A stretch of DNA of 64,000 nucleotides from Candidatus Heimdallarchaeota archaeon (GTDB lineage: Archaea; Asgardarchaeota; Heimdallarchaeia; Hodarchaeales; Hodarchaeaceae): positions 124,001 to 188,000 of the forward strand of contig RDOB01000002.1 of NCBI GenBank assembly GCA_011364965.1. The letters are read 5' to 3'. Within the stretch, counting starts at the first letter, position 1; the number at the start of each line of letters is the position of its first letter. A program made the position numbers and the translations under genes. Below are positions 1 to 8,521 of the stretch, one piece after another. The notes beneath the pieces were generated by a model. It had not been told where the DNA came from, searched no databases, and worked only from the letters and a program-made list of their open reading frames with translations.

Positions 1-244
1 AAAATTCGCATATCGCTTCTCTCACTTGAAGCGAACCCATTGAATCAGTGTAGCGCGTTTGATTAAATCTTAACGCTTCTATGGTAGCTTCCTTAATAAA
101 TTCTGGTGTATCTAAATCAGGTTGCCCTATATTCAGTTTAATTTGGGAAGATTGAGGTATTTTTGAGGGCCAATTATTTACTAATCTGATCCCAGAAATT
201 GGAATATTTTTTACATTAGAATTCAAGTATTTTTCATAATCCAA
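1..244 (-). CDS. PLP-dependent aminotransferase class I/II, N-terminal part, cut by the window edge
   Basis: Not in the ORF track. The reverse strand gives about 80 residues open to the left edge, containing IKLNIGQPDLDTPEFIKEA followed by a TRYTDSMGSLQVREAI stretch. This is the typical N-terminus of fold-type I aspartate-like aminotransferases (LxxGxPDxxTP, then YTxxxGxxxLRxAI). The frame has no ATG before an upstream stop. The best start is TTG at 244, with GAGG about ten bases upstream. The catalytic lysine and PLP-binding regions lie outside the window, so the substrate cannot be stated. It is read in the same direction as the genes from 358 to 3380. The family call is good; aspartate aminotransferase is only the default guess. 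Confidence 0.72.
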   Translation of the reverse strand, partial: MDYEKYLNSNVKNIPISGIRLVNNWPSKIPQSSQIKLNIGQPDLDTPEFIKEATIEALRFNQTRYTDSMGSLQVREAICEF

Positions 245-357
245 GGTTGAATAGCCTCTGGAGTGGCATAAATAATTAAGAAGATGATTAACTACTTACT
301 TATCATGAGTTATATCAATATTGATTTTAGCAAAAAGGAAGAAGTAATAAGGAATTC

Positions 358-1026
358 CTAATCCCATAGAATTCCATCAAGAACAGAGGAAGCAATATTG
401 ACTCCTAATTCCCCAAGAATAGAATACCCACTTTTCCCACCACCAATTTTTAGAAGCTTTTCATTCTCTGCGATGACAATTCCTTCAACAGGATCAATCA
501 AAATTAGCTTTGATTCCCCTTTCCGAACTGCAATTTGTTTATCATATATCAAAACAATGTTATTTTCTGAACCAACAAGCAAAAATCTTCTTTTGCCGAA
601 AATAATATATTTTGCATTAGAATCGTCTTCATCAAAATCTATAGACGCCTTCTTGTCTTTTAAAGTAGACTCCAACTTTGCTATCATAGCATTCGCTTCA
701 TCATAGAGAAAATGTGTTTCTTCCTCTGTTGGATAATAGTTCATTATAGATTTGGTGATGTTCTCAACTGTAAGGCCAAAAATAACTAAATTTTTACCCG
801 TAAACTCAACTGTGGTGCCCACATCCCCATGTGTGTTGCTGTAAATCAGAGCATCTACAATTACTTCAACTCTACCAAGAAGTATTACTCCAGTTAGGTC
901 TTTATCAACGCGTACTTCAATTAGCTTAATTGATTCCTTTCCCTTGACCTTAAAATAAACCGTGGAGAGAATATCAGGAGTATCAATCCATTCATATATT
1001 TCCTCCCCTAGATGAATTCTTTTCAT
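358..1026 (-). CDS. Hypothetical protein, 222 aa
   Basis: I do not recognise this family. The protein looks soluble: no signal peptide or membrane segment, and alternating hydrophobic residues that suggest a beta-rich fold in both halves, separated by a charged helical stretch around residues 105-130 (YDEANAMIAKLESTLKDKK). It ends with a small glycine-rich segment (KIGGGKSGYSILG). Its start lies 5 bases beyond the stop of the winged-helix gene at 1032-1817, so the two are almost certainly co-transcribed and it may be that regulator's functional partner. The plus-strand ORF at 398-706 is a shadow. Confidence 0.6.
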   Translation of the reverse strand: MKRIHLGEEIYEWIDTPDILSTVYFKVKGKESIKLIEVRVDKDLTGVILLGRVEVIVDALIYSNTHGDVGTTVEFTGKNLVIFGLTVENITKSIMNYYPTEEETHFLYDEANAMIAKLESTLKDKKASIDFDEDDSNAKYIIFGKRRFLLVGSENNIVLIYDKQIAVRKGESKLILIDPVEGIVIAENEKLLKIGGGKSGYSILGELGVNIASSVLDGILWD

Positions 1027-1031
1027 TGGGA

Positions 1032-1817
1032 TTATTCCGCCTCTTCTGAATTTATATCTTCTTCTGATTTTGCATCCTCTTCGTCATCAATAATAACTGG
1101 AACCTGAAGTCGCCTTTTTCCTCGAATATAAAGAAATTCTACTAACTTTAATGCTTCACGTCCAGCAAAAGTTAACATATATCGTTCCCTGACTCCTTCT
1201 TGGCGAACTAATCCCTGTTCCATAAGGATAGTAATATGATGTTTAAAATTTCCGCCTTTTGTGTTTGTTCGGTCGGATAAATCCGATTGTCTTAAAGGTT
1301 CTTTCTCTAGTTCTTTAAGCATCCTTAATCGTGTTTGATCGGATAATGCAGCCATTATTGCAGACCCTTTATCATAGAAATCCTCAATCTCATCCTTTGA
1401 GATCTCATATGATTCCCTAGCTCTTCGCTCTGCTCTTCCTCGTCTTTTAGGAGGTGAGTGTTGAAAAATAGATCCAATTGATCGATCAATAGAATCTCCT
1501 ATAGAATCTGCGATACTTGTTACAAAATTCTCGATTGTTGTGCCAAAATTCTCACCCCAGTTATCCCATCCTTCATCATGATATTTTCGAGTTCGCTGAG
1601 CTCTTGGCTTTCTATGGGGAGAGGGACGCTCATAATCGAACTCTTTATGCATCTCATCCTTTATTTCATCAATTTCGTCTTTTAAGGTTCCAATTTCTTC
1701 TTTAACGGTACGCTTTAAATCACGAAGCATATCATTTAGATCAATGACCTCTTCTTCATCATCAGGTAAGTCATCATCTCTCTCATCTCTATCTTCGTCA
1801 AAATCCACCTTTAACAC
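1032..1817 (-). CDS. ArsR-type winged-helix regulator with acidic coiled N-terminal extension
   Basis: Residues about 150-240 form a winged-helix DNA-binding domain of ArsR type: IMAALSDQTRLRMLKELEK, then a recognition-helix region GNFKHHITILMEQGLV and a wing ending in YMLTFAGREAL. Before it come about 150 unusual residues: a very acidic start (DEDRDERDDDLPDDEEE), a short predicted coiled coil (residues 28-58), a basic linker, and an amphipathic helix (TTIENFVTSIADSIGDSI) that could oligomerise or touch a membrane. The C-terminus is acidic again. No metal-binding cysteines are visible, so this is probably not a metal sensor. It heads a two-gene unit with the hypothetical gene at 358-1026. An inverted repeat lies about 80 bases upstream. 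Confidence 0.75.
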   Translation of the reverse strand: MLKVDFDEDRDERDDDLPDDEEEVIDLNDMLRDLKRTVKEEIGTLKDEIDEIKDEMHKEFDYERPSPHRKPRAQRTRKYHDEGWDNWGENFGTTIENFVTSIADSIGDSIDRSIGSIFQHSPPKRRGRAERRARESYEISKDEIEDFYDKGSAIMAALSDQTRLRMLKELEKEPLRQSDLSDRTNTKGGNFKHHITILMEQGLVRQEGVRERYMLTFAGREALKLVEFLYIRGKRRLQVPVIIDDEEDAKSEEDINSEEAE

Positions 1818-1899
1818 CTGTTTTATTAATCATTTAAGCAAAATGTAAATTTCTTACAACTGTAATTAAACTACAATTTTTTGTATTAAAAACTATTTG

Positions 1900-1914
1900 T
1901 TCGTGGCAAACGAA
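1900..1914. promoter_or_regulatory. Inverted repeat upstream of the winged-helix gene, possible operator
   Basis: TTCGT-GGCAA-ACGAA forms perfect 5-bp arms around a 5-bp spacer in the roughly 210-bp gap between the regulator (start 1817) and the permease stop (2028). ArsR-type regulators often bind such sites in their own promoters. This is inference from position and symmetry only; short arms of this kind also occur by chance. Confidence 0.3.
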
Positions 1915-2027
1915 TATAATTAAAATTAAGACCGTTAAAATTCGTTTCTCTTGTCATTTCTCAGATTAAATAACGATTTATTTATTAAAAGAGAAATTAT
2001 GACAATTTTCCCAGTTTTACCGTCTTA

Positions 2028-3380
2028 TTAAATAATAAAAGGAGAAATTATTATTAAATAGATAGTACCTATTAGAAGATGGAGAAAACCAAGTAAAGCT
2101 CCTATCTTTAGAAATTCTATGAATGTAATAGGAGATCCCTCTCTATTTGCTAAATTTATTGCTAAGATATTTGCTGGACTGCCAATCGGAAGAATATACC
2201 CTCCTAAATTAACTGCTATTACTAATCCCCACCAAGCAATATCCCCTATTACCCCTGCCGTTTGTAAGTCTGCGAATACAGGAGCTAAGGCTGCTGAGAT
2301 TGGAATATTATCCACCACTGCAGAAATCATGCCAATTCCAAACGTGATAAATGGTAATGATAAAATCAAGGGTAATTCCAAAAAGGGAGTTAATAGTTCT
2401 CCTAGCAATTCAAGTATTCCTAATATTTCAATAGATCCAACTAAAATGAATAAACCCATTATGAAATAAATTGAGATCCATTCTACATCCTTAAAAATGT
2501 CCTTAGGATGCATCCCTGAGAATAGAAGAAGTAGTGCTGCAACCAATAGAGCAATTTCCGCTGCTTTCAGATGAAATGCTCCTCCGAATATAAAACCTGA
2601 CACTAATATAATTAATCCGATAATTACCACATAAAATGTCCGTCGATTTTCAACCAATACATTAGGATCAAGTAAAAAAATTTCCCTTACCAAAAACTGA
2701 GATGGTTCCTTAAAATCAGCTTTAGAAGTAATATAATATATTGGTAAGGCTGTCAATAGCAATATAACACTTAAGGGCCCCATAACTATGACAAAATCTA
2801 TAAATGAAGCTCCACTCTTGTCTGCTAAAACTATATTCGGAATACTTCCTACAAGAGAAGGTATTGATGCAAAATTAGCTGTTAGAGCTTCAACTATTAA
2901 TGTGGGACGGAAATCAAACTCAAGAATTTTATAGATCTCAACTGTTAACGGCGCTATAATCAGCATTGTTGTTATTACGTCAAATACGAAACTTATGACG
3001 TAAGTTAAAAGAGTTAGGGATATCAATAATGTTTTGGGATTTCCTTTTGTAAACCTGACTATAATAATACTAATATATTGGAATAATCCAGATCGACTAG
3101 AAATAATAGTAATAATCATCATCGCTGTAATAAAGATGATTGTATTCCATTCGACTCTAGAAACAATCGTGTGAAATTCCGTTGCGTGCCCCTCGTATTC
3201 CCATTGTGTTATTATTAATAGGATAGAAATTGCTCCTGCGCCTAGTAAAGCGGAAATTGGTCGATGGAATTTTTCAGTGGAAATTAGAATATATATGCCA
3301 ATAAAGATAATTAATCCTACCAACTGAACTGGATTTAGAGCTGACACAAAACGAACCACCATGACAATTAGAATAGCCAT
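2028..3380 (-). CDS. ArsB/NhaD-type ion permease (IT superfamily)
   Basis: A 450-residue polytopic membrane protein with about 11-12 hydrophobic segments, of the usual length for the CitMHS/ArsB/NhaD family. Both half-repeat signatures are visible: the first half has FDVITTMLIIAPLTVEI and a SIPSLVGSIPNIVLADKSG loop, the second half SAVVDNIPISAALAPVF. These are the re-entrant loop regions that bind ion or substrate. Transport of sodium/proton, arsenite or a dicarboxylate is possible; the sequence does not decide, and no arsenic genes are nearby. A TATA-like TTATATAAA about 20 bases before the ATG suggests a nearly leaderless transcript. Confidence 0.78.
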   Translation of the reverse strand: MAILIVMVVRFVSALNPVQLVGLIIFIGIYILISTEKFHRPISALLGAGAISILLIITQWEYEGHATEFHTIVSRVEWNTIIFITAMMIITIISSRSGLFQYISIIIVRFTKGNPKTLLISLTLLTYVISFVFDVITTMLIIAPLTVEIYKILEFDFRPTLIVEALTANFASIPSLVGSIPNIVLADKSGASFIDFVIVMGPLSVILLLTALPIYYITSKADFKEPSQFLVREIFLLDPNVLVENRRTFYVVIIGLIILVSGFIFGGAFHLKAAEIALLVAALLLLFSGMHPKDIFKDVEWISIYFIMGLFILVGSIEILGILELLGELLTPFLELPLILSLPFITFGIGMISAVVDNIPISAALAPVFADLQTAGVIGDIAWWGLVIAVNLGGYILPIGSPANILAINLANREGSPITFIEFLKIGALLGFLHLLIGTIYLIIISPFII

Positions 3381-3773
3381 ATTTTATAATTTCGCATTTA
3401 TATAATAGACCACGAAGTTACTGTCCAGTATTACAGAAAAAATTTCATTCATATATAGTATTATATGTCGAACTTTATTGTTTAAAGTGGTTCAAAACTA
3501 CTTGGCACAAATTATAAAATATTTTGTTTCTTCCTTGAATAATCATATTTTATTATTTAATGGCATAGAAATTATATCATATTAAATTAATTTCAAATAC
3601 TTCAAACAAATCCAACACCAAGTTCTTTAGATAAAACGTATTTACATCTTAACTCTTTTCTAACGTTTAGTTCGTTTAACAATTGAAAAGTAGGATCTCA
3701 AGAAATTTATATGAATAAAAACTAAACCTCTTCAGCCAGAAGAACGCAATCCTAAGGAAATTAAGGGGATCAT
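3381..3773. other. Divergent intergenic region between permease and hydrogenase operon
   Basis: No gene of normal size seen. The left end holds the TATA-like element for the permease (about 3397-3405, minus strand). Around 3486-3505 is a small hairpin-capable sequence (AAGTGGT / ACTACTT with one G-U pair). A plus-strand TATA-like TTTATATG near 3709 is a plausible promoter for the hydrogenase operon. A strong ribosome-binding-like AAGGGGAT lies at about 3763-3770. Confidence 0.4.
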
Positions 3774-3836
3774 ATGTCTAAGTCTCTTAAAATCTCCTTG
3801 GGTGATGGAATTAAAAAGGTGTATGATATTTTATGA
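3774..3836 (+). CDS. Short leader ORF, 20 aa, overlapping hydB start
   Basis: ATG at 3774 is preceded by a strong AGGGGA motif and encodes MSKSLKISLGDGIKKVYDIL, then a TGA that overlaps the hydB ATG in an ATGA arrangement. It is too short for the ORF track. The overlap and ribosome-binding site suggest translational coupling, or a leader peptide that sets hydB expression. I do not recognise it as a known protein and cannot exclude chance; it is not part of HydB, whose own N-terminus matches the family. Confidence 0.35.
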   Translation: MSKSLKISLGDGIKKVYDIL

Positions 3837-4873
3837 TACCTAGGTTTATCTCTCAGGAAGCTTTAAAAGAATGGGTAGAGCATTTAATAACACAATTTAG
3901 TGTGTATGCTCCTGTTCAAGAAAAAGGAGACTATGATTTTGCAAAGATTGCACATGCTGAAGAGATTGCATTTGATTTTGATCGTACTCGGATGTCAATC
4001 AAAGGTTTTTTTTTGAAGCCTGAAGAGAAGCTCATGTCCGCATCAGCCTCAAAAGGGGATCCTGTTGCATCATCACCAGATACTAGTAAAAGAATTATTT
4101 TTGGTGCGCGACCTTGTGATATTACAGCCTTAAATTTGACAGATAATGTCTTTGTTAAGGATTTTTATGATCCATATTATATGAAGCGTCGTCAGTCAAC
4201 AATAATAATTGGTATACGTTGTACAGAGAAGTGTCGTACCTGTTTTTGTGGAACAATGGATAGCAATAACCCACTAACTGGATATGATATCATGTTGACT
4301 GAAATGGATACTGGGGAAATTCTGATCCAAGCTGGATCCGATAATGGAGAAAAATTATTTCGGGGAAGTCGTCATCTAACACGCCAATCATCTGAGGAAG
4401 ATCAAAGTCTTATTTTAAAGACATTCAAAAAAATAACTGAAACTTTTACTCCTGATATTCCTACCACTGGCTTAAAAGCGATTATAGATTTAGGAAGGAC
4501 AGAATTTCTTTGGAAAAAATATGAAAAGATCTGTTTGTCTTGTGGGCAATGTGTATTTGTGTGCCCAACTTGCTGGTGTTTTGATGTTAAAGAAATAGTG
4601 GGAGCAGATGAGACGGATTTTGGTAATTTAGATAAAACTGCAAGAATTCGACGATGGGCCTCATGTTTGTATAAAGATTATCATACAGTGTCAGGTGGTC
4701 ACATTTTTATGCCAACTGTTGCTTCTCGTTTAGAAAACTATTACAAACACAAATTACGAGGGATTCCTGAAAAATTCGGGGTATGGGGTTGTGTTGGATG
4801 TGGAAGGTGTGTGAGTACATGTCCTGTGGGAATTGATATTAGAGAGTCATTAAAGGAGTTAACAGGTGATTAA
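3833..4873 (+). CDS. hydB: Sulfhydrogenase beta subunit, 4Fe-4S protein
   Basis: The 346-residue protein matches the beta subunit of archaeal group 3b [NiFe] sulfhydrogenases (about 340-370 aa). It passes electrons between the FAD/NAD(P)H-binding gamma subunit and the hydrogenase core. Two ferredoxin-type clusters are visible in the C-terminal half: CLSCGQCVFVCPTCW near residue 228 and CVGCGRCVSTCPVG near 322. A further Cys-rich stretch (CTEKCRTCFCG) sits near residue 128. The N-terminus (LITQFSVYAPVQEKGDYDF) follows the family pattern of a 'YAPV' segment. It is the first gene of hydB-hydG-hydD-hydA, the order found in Pyrococcus. The ATG overlaps the TGA of a 20-aa upstream ORF. Confidence 0.9.
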   Translation: MIPRFISQEALKEWVEHLITQFSVYAPVQEKGDYDFAKIAHAEEIAFDFDRTRMSIKGFFLKPEEKLMSASASKGDPVASSPDTSKRIIFGARPCDITALNLTDNVFVKDFYDPYYMKRRQSTIIIGIRCTEKCRTCFCGTMDSNNPLTGYDIMLTEMDTGEILIQAGSDNGEKLFRGSRHLTRQSSEEDQSLILKTFKKITETFTPDIPTTGLKAIIDLGRTEFLWKKYEKICLSCGQCVFVCPTCWCFDVKEIVGADETDFGNLDKTARIRRWASCLYKDYHTVSGGHIFMPTVASRLENYYKHKLRGIPEKFGVWGCVGCGRCVSTCPVGIDIRESLKELTGD

Positions 4874-4874
4874 A

Positions 4875-5720
4875 ATGCGGAAACCAAGAGAAAATCCATA
4901 TATACCCTTTGATGCTACAATAACAAAAATTGTTGATCTTAATGAAGAATCTAAGAGTTTTCACCTTGATTCTTCGGAATTACGTAAAATGATCTATCAA
5001 CCTGGACAATTCATTCAAGTAACTGTATATGGGGTGGGGGAAGTAGCAATAGGAATAACTGATACAATATATGATGAAGGATTTGAGGTTGCTATAAGGA
5101 ATACTGGTGGACGTGTAACTTCTTATCTTCATACAATGAAAGTTGGAGATATAGTAGGAATTAGGGGGCCACTAGGTAAACCGTTCCCTATGGATGATTT
5201 TAAGGGTAAGAATTTATTATTTATTTGTGCTGGAATTGGTTTCTGGCCAATTAGGGCCTGTATAAAGCATGTTATTAACCACAGGGAAGATTATGGTAAA
5301 CTTTTGGCTATTTTCGGTGTAAGAAATCCTTCTTTATTCACTTACACTGATGAAATTGAATCTTGGATGTCTCGCGAGGATATGAAGGTTCAGAGAACTG
5401 TTGATTCGTGCTCAGATGAAGATTGTTGGGACGAGAATGTAGGACTGATTACTTCATTAACTGATGACTTCAAACCGCAAAATCCCGAAGATTGGATAAT
5501 TTTATGCTGTGGACCTCCAGTTGCATTTAAGTTTATTGGAGAGTCACTCAATAAGAATGGATTCAATGATGATCAAATCTGGGTGAGTTTAGAGCGCAAA
5601 ATGAAGTGTGGTATTGGGAAATGCAACCATTGCTTAATTCATGGTACTAGATACGTCTGCATGGATGGGCCTGTCTTTACGCTAGGAGAAGCTAGGGATA
5701 TGCCAGGAGGATTGGATTAG
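4875..5720 (+). CDS. hydG: Sulfhydrogenase gamma subunit, FAD/NAD(P)-binding diaphorase
   Basis: A ferredoxin-reductase-like subunit that binds FAD and NAD(P)H and forms the nucleotide-reducing end of the hydrogenase. An N-terminal FAD-binding barrel (IYQPGQFIQVTV near residue 43) is followed by an NAD(P)-binding domain (LLFICAGIGFWPIRA) and a C-terminal 2Fe-2S cysteine cluster (CGIGKCNHCLIHGTRYVC), as in PyrK/HydG proteins. The ORF track starts at GTG 4866, but ATG 4875 is better placed, with AGGTG about ten bases upstream just beyond the hydB stop. The stop directly abuts the hydD ATG. Confidence 0.9.
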   Translation: MRKPRENPYIPFDATITKIVDLNEESKSFHLDSSELRKMIYQPGQFIQVTVYGVGEVAIGITDTIYDEGFEVAIRNTGGRVTSYLHTMKVGDIVGIRGPLGKPFPMDDFKGKNLLFICAGIGFWPIRACIKHVINHREDYGKLLAIFGVRNPSLFTYTDEIESWMSREDMKVQRTVDSCSDEDCWDENVGLITSLTDDFKPQNPEDWIILCCGPPVAFKFIGESLNKNGFNDDQIWVSLERKMKCGIGKCNHCLIHGTRYVCMDGPVFTLGEARDMPGGLD

Positions 5721-6503
5721 ATGTCAGAGAAACCACGTGTAGGAATTTTTGGTATGACAAGTTGTTATGGTTGTCAGTTAGAAATAATAAATTTGGAAGA
5801 AAATATCCTCCGCTTACTTGATCATGTGAACATATCTTATTGGAGATTAGCTCTAGAAACTCCATCTGATCCTAAAAATCTTGATATAGCAATTATTGAG
5901 GGTTCTGCATCCAACCAAGAGGAGATTGAGGAACTTAGGGAAATTAGGCAAAATTCCAAGATCGTTATTACAATTGGAGCATGTGCAGCACTCGGAGGAG
6001 TTCAGGGAATGCGGAACTTAATGAATAACGAGAGAGTTATGTCAGCAGCCTATTCTAATTTATCTGGTGTACGAGCAACAGAGGTTAAAGCTATCCATGA
6101 GGTAATCAAAGTGGATTATGCTGTACGAGGTTGTCCTATAAATAAAGAGGAATTTGCTGCAGCAATTCTTCATCTTCTTGCTGGTACACAACCTCCAGCA
6201 TGGAATATGCCAGTGTGTAATGAATGTAAGATTAAAGGTAATGAATGCTTTTTTGAGCGTAAGAAACCATTACCCCATTATCAATCAAGAGTTTGTCTTG
6301 GACCAATTTCGGAAGCTGGATGCGGAGCACGGTGTCCCTCAAATGGAATGCCTTGCGATGGATGTCGTGGATGGACTGAAGACGCTCATGTCAAACAGTG
6401 GATAAAGGAAGGCCTAGAACGAAATCAAACGATAGAGGATCTCGCGATGTTAGTTCACCGGTATTCTGGTGGAACTAAGGATTCAGAAATAGCAAAGGAA
6501 TGA
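5721..6503 (+). CDS. hydD: [NiFe] hydrogenase small (delta) subunit
   Basis: The 260-residue small subunit holds the Fe-S relay next to the NiFe site. The proximal-cluster motif MTSCYGCQLEI is at residues 12-22, followed by a GACAALGGVQG stretch and GCPINKEEF. The C-terminal third carries the further cluster ligands (CNECKIKGNEC, CGARCPSNGMPCDGC). There is no twin-arginine signal, so the enzyme is cytoplasmic, as expected for group 3. It follows hydG without a gap and overlaps the ORF-track start of hydA by four bases (ATGA). Confidence 0.92.
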   Translation: MSEKPRVGIFGMTSCYGCQLEIINLEENILRLLDHVNISYWRLALETPSDPKNLDIAIIEGSASNQEEIEELREIRQNSKIVITIGACAALGGVQGMRNLMNNERVMSAAYSNLSGVRATEVKAIHEVIKVDYAVRGCPINKEEFAAAILHLLAGTQPPAWNMPVCNECKIKGNECFFERKKPLPHYQSRVCLGPISEAGCGARCPSNGMPCDGCRGWTEDAHVKQWIKEGLERNQTIEDLAMLVHRYSGGTKDSEIAKE

Positions 6504-6508
6504 GAAAA

Positions 6509-7804
6509 ATGAATGAAACAATAGATCTTAAGCATATTGCTCGTGTAGAGGGCTATGGAAGATTAATCGTTGATATCGATAACAAACAGCTGAAAGATGC
6601 TAAATTTAACGTTTTAGAAGGAGCGCGCTTTTTTGAAGGTATCTTACTTGGAAAAAAATATAATGAGGTTCCTATAATTATTTCTCGTATCTGTGCTATA
6701 TGTTCTGCATCTCATAGTATCGTATCAACATATGCTGTTGAGAATGCACTAAGTATCCGTCCATCAGAGCAAACTCATCTTTTAAGGAAATTACTTGTCT
6801 ATGGAGAGATGATAGAAAGCCATTTATTGCACACTTACTATCTTGCTTTACCTGATTATATCAGACAACCAAGTGTAATTCCACTTGCCTCAAGCCATCC
6901 AGATGTAGTTAAACGTGCATTCTATGGTCATGGTCTTGGTAATGAAATTCAGCGGAAAATCGGGGGTCGGGCAGTTCATCCAATAAGAAATGTCGTGGGT
7001 GGATTCTCTATGTTTCCTTCTCTTGAAGAAATGGAATCAATTCGGAAAAAAATTCCTCTGATGATTGAGGAGACTCTAGAAACTATTAAATTATTCCGTG
7101 ATCTTCCTGATCAACCTACTATCGAATCAAAACGAGATTATGCAGCCATCTGGGATTGTAATGAATATGCTTATTGCTATGCAAAAGAAATTGCACATGG
7201 ATATGGAGATCCTTTCCCAGCGACAGAATATCAAACTCATCTTATTGAAGAAGTTCGACCATATTCGCATACTAAATTTTCATCATTGAATGGAGAATCG
7301 TTTATGGTAGGCGCTCTTCCAAGGTTGAACCTTAATCATCATTTATTGACTAATGTGGGAAAAGAGGCTTTGGAGTTATCCAAGTTAAACCTTCCAGACT
7401 TTGATACTTATCATAATAATATTGCCCAACTAGTTGAGACGGTTGATTGTGCTCAGCGTTCAATAGACATTTTGGATAAATTTATTTCCGATGATTTTGA
7501 ATTTGAGACCTTTGATTTCAATCCTAAACCAGGAAATGGAATTGCAGTTACAGAAGCACCCCGTGGGTTGTTAGTACATCAATACACATTTGATGAAGAT
7601 CTTCGTTGTACATATTGTGATGTTGTGACTCCCACTGCTTACAATCAGCATAAGATGGAAACAGATTGTGTAGATTTGATACCTAGGATTGCACATCGTC
7701 CGCGCGAGGACATAGAGCTGTTCTTAAATATGCTTATTCGAGCATATGATCCATGTATTTCGTGTTCAGCTCATTCTGTTAAGTTAGATGTGAAATTTGT
7801 TTAA
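6509..7804 (+). CDS. hydA: [NiFe] hydrogenase large (alpha) subunit
   Basis: Catalytic subunit carrying the NiFe centre; in group 3b it couples H2 oxidation or production to NAD(P). The N-terminal cysteine pair is RICAICSASHS, where the family usually has RxCGxC, so a glycine is replaced by alanine. The C-terminal pair is DPCISCSAH. After that histidine comes a nine-residue tail (SVKLDVKFV) of the type removed by a maturation protease when nickel is loaded; a protease gene lies directly downstream on the other strand. The ORF track starts at 6500, but ATG 6509 is better spaced from AAAGGA. Last gene of the operon. Confidence 0.92.
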   Translation: MNETIDLKHIARVEGYGRLIVDIDNKQLKDAKFNVLEGARFFEGILLGKKYNEVPIIISRICAICSASHSIVSTYAVENALSIRPSEQTHLLRKLLVYGEMIESHLLHTYYLALPDYIRQPSVIPLASSHPDVVKRAFYGHGLGNEIQRKIGGRAVHPIRNVVGGFSMFPSLEEMESIRKKIPLMIEETLETIKLFRDLPDQPTIESKRDYAAIWDCNEYAYCYAKEIAHGYGDPFPATEYQTHLIEEVRPYSHTKFSSLNGESFMVGALPRLNLNHHLLTNVGKEALELSKLNLPDFDTYHNNIAQLVETVDCAQRSIDILDKFISDDFEFETFDFNPKPGNGIAVTEAPRGLLVHQYTFDEDLRCTYCDVVTPTAYNQHKMETDCVDLIPRIAHRPREDIELFLNMLIRAYDPCISCSAHSVKLDVKFV

Positions 7805-7827
7805 GTGATTCAGTAACTCACTTTTTT
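7803..7827 (+). terminator. Hairpin plus T-run after hydA
   Basis: AAGTGA and TCACTT form a 6-bp stem around a 9-base loop, running straight into a T6 tract. It begins at the hydA stop codon. It lies between convergent genes, so it probably ends the hydrogenase transcript. Confidence 0.6.
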
Positions 7828-7832
7828 CCTTT

Positions 7833-8346
7833 TTAATCTTTCTGGTTATGAATAATCACTTTTATTTCATTAATAGCCTTTGGTATTGCATTTATAGCCT
7901 GTTCTGAGAGAGATTCGCCATAACCGATATCAGAAACAATGATTGCTAGGATTTTCAATCTTTTTGGCATTATTTCTGGTCTTAAATCTTTAAGCATTTT
8001 TAAAAATTCAGTGATTCGTATTCCATGTGTAGTAGTAGTTAATTCAGTTTTAGATCCCATAACTGTATCTAATGTAATTTGTATAACAGTACCTACAGGA
8101 TATTCCTTAGAGGTCGCTGCATCTATAAAGAGTGCAAGTTTGAGATTTGGATTCTTTTCCAAAATTGGTTCAACGTCAAATATCCCAATATCAATCTCAT
8201 AAAGTAAAAAATTATTAAAGAAACTGTCCTGATGAAGTGACGCTAATATCCTTAAACCTATCCCATCGTCTTTACGATATCTATTTCCAATTCCAAAAAT
8301 AGCAATACTTTTTTGCTTGGAAGCTCGTTTTGAGATCTTCTTTCAC
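7833..8346 (-). pseudogene. Hydrogenase maturation protease (HycI/HyaD family), apparent frameshift near the N-terminus
   Basis: The ORF track shows only 109 residues from a TTG at 8162, but the same frame stays open to 8343 and encodes the family's N-terminal signature AIFGIGNRYRKDDGIGLR. That frame has no ATG, GTG or TTG at its beginning. One frame over, GTG at 8344-8346 opens MKEDLKTSFQAKK and enters the A6 run (plus strand T6 at 8309-8314). Removing one A joins the two into a normal-length protein of about 170 residues. Nickel-ligand candidates are present (acidic residues in the first half and before LFIDAA, His in TTTTHGIRITE). A homopolymer assembly error, a recent mutation, a slippery site, or a rare start codon could each explain it. 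It converges on hydA, its likely substrate. Confidence 0.75.
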
Positions 8347-8521
8347 CTTTTCAAGCTGATAACTCGTTCGTTTTGTAGTTTATTGGACGAATATTGTATA
8401 AAATTAACAATGAATACGCCATGGCTACCTAGTAAAATTCAGTAGAATACATCAAAAGGCATTTAAGGGCAATTATTAATATTTAATCTTGTATAAAAAA
8501 ATGGGGCTTTTTTTCTTGAGA

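Noticed and set aside
3486-3505. GTGGTTCAAAAC, resembling a tRNA T-loop
   Set aside because: No acceptor stem, D-arm or anticodon arm could be arranged around it; only a small local hairpin.
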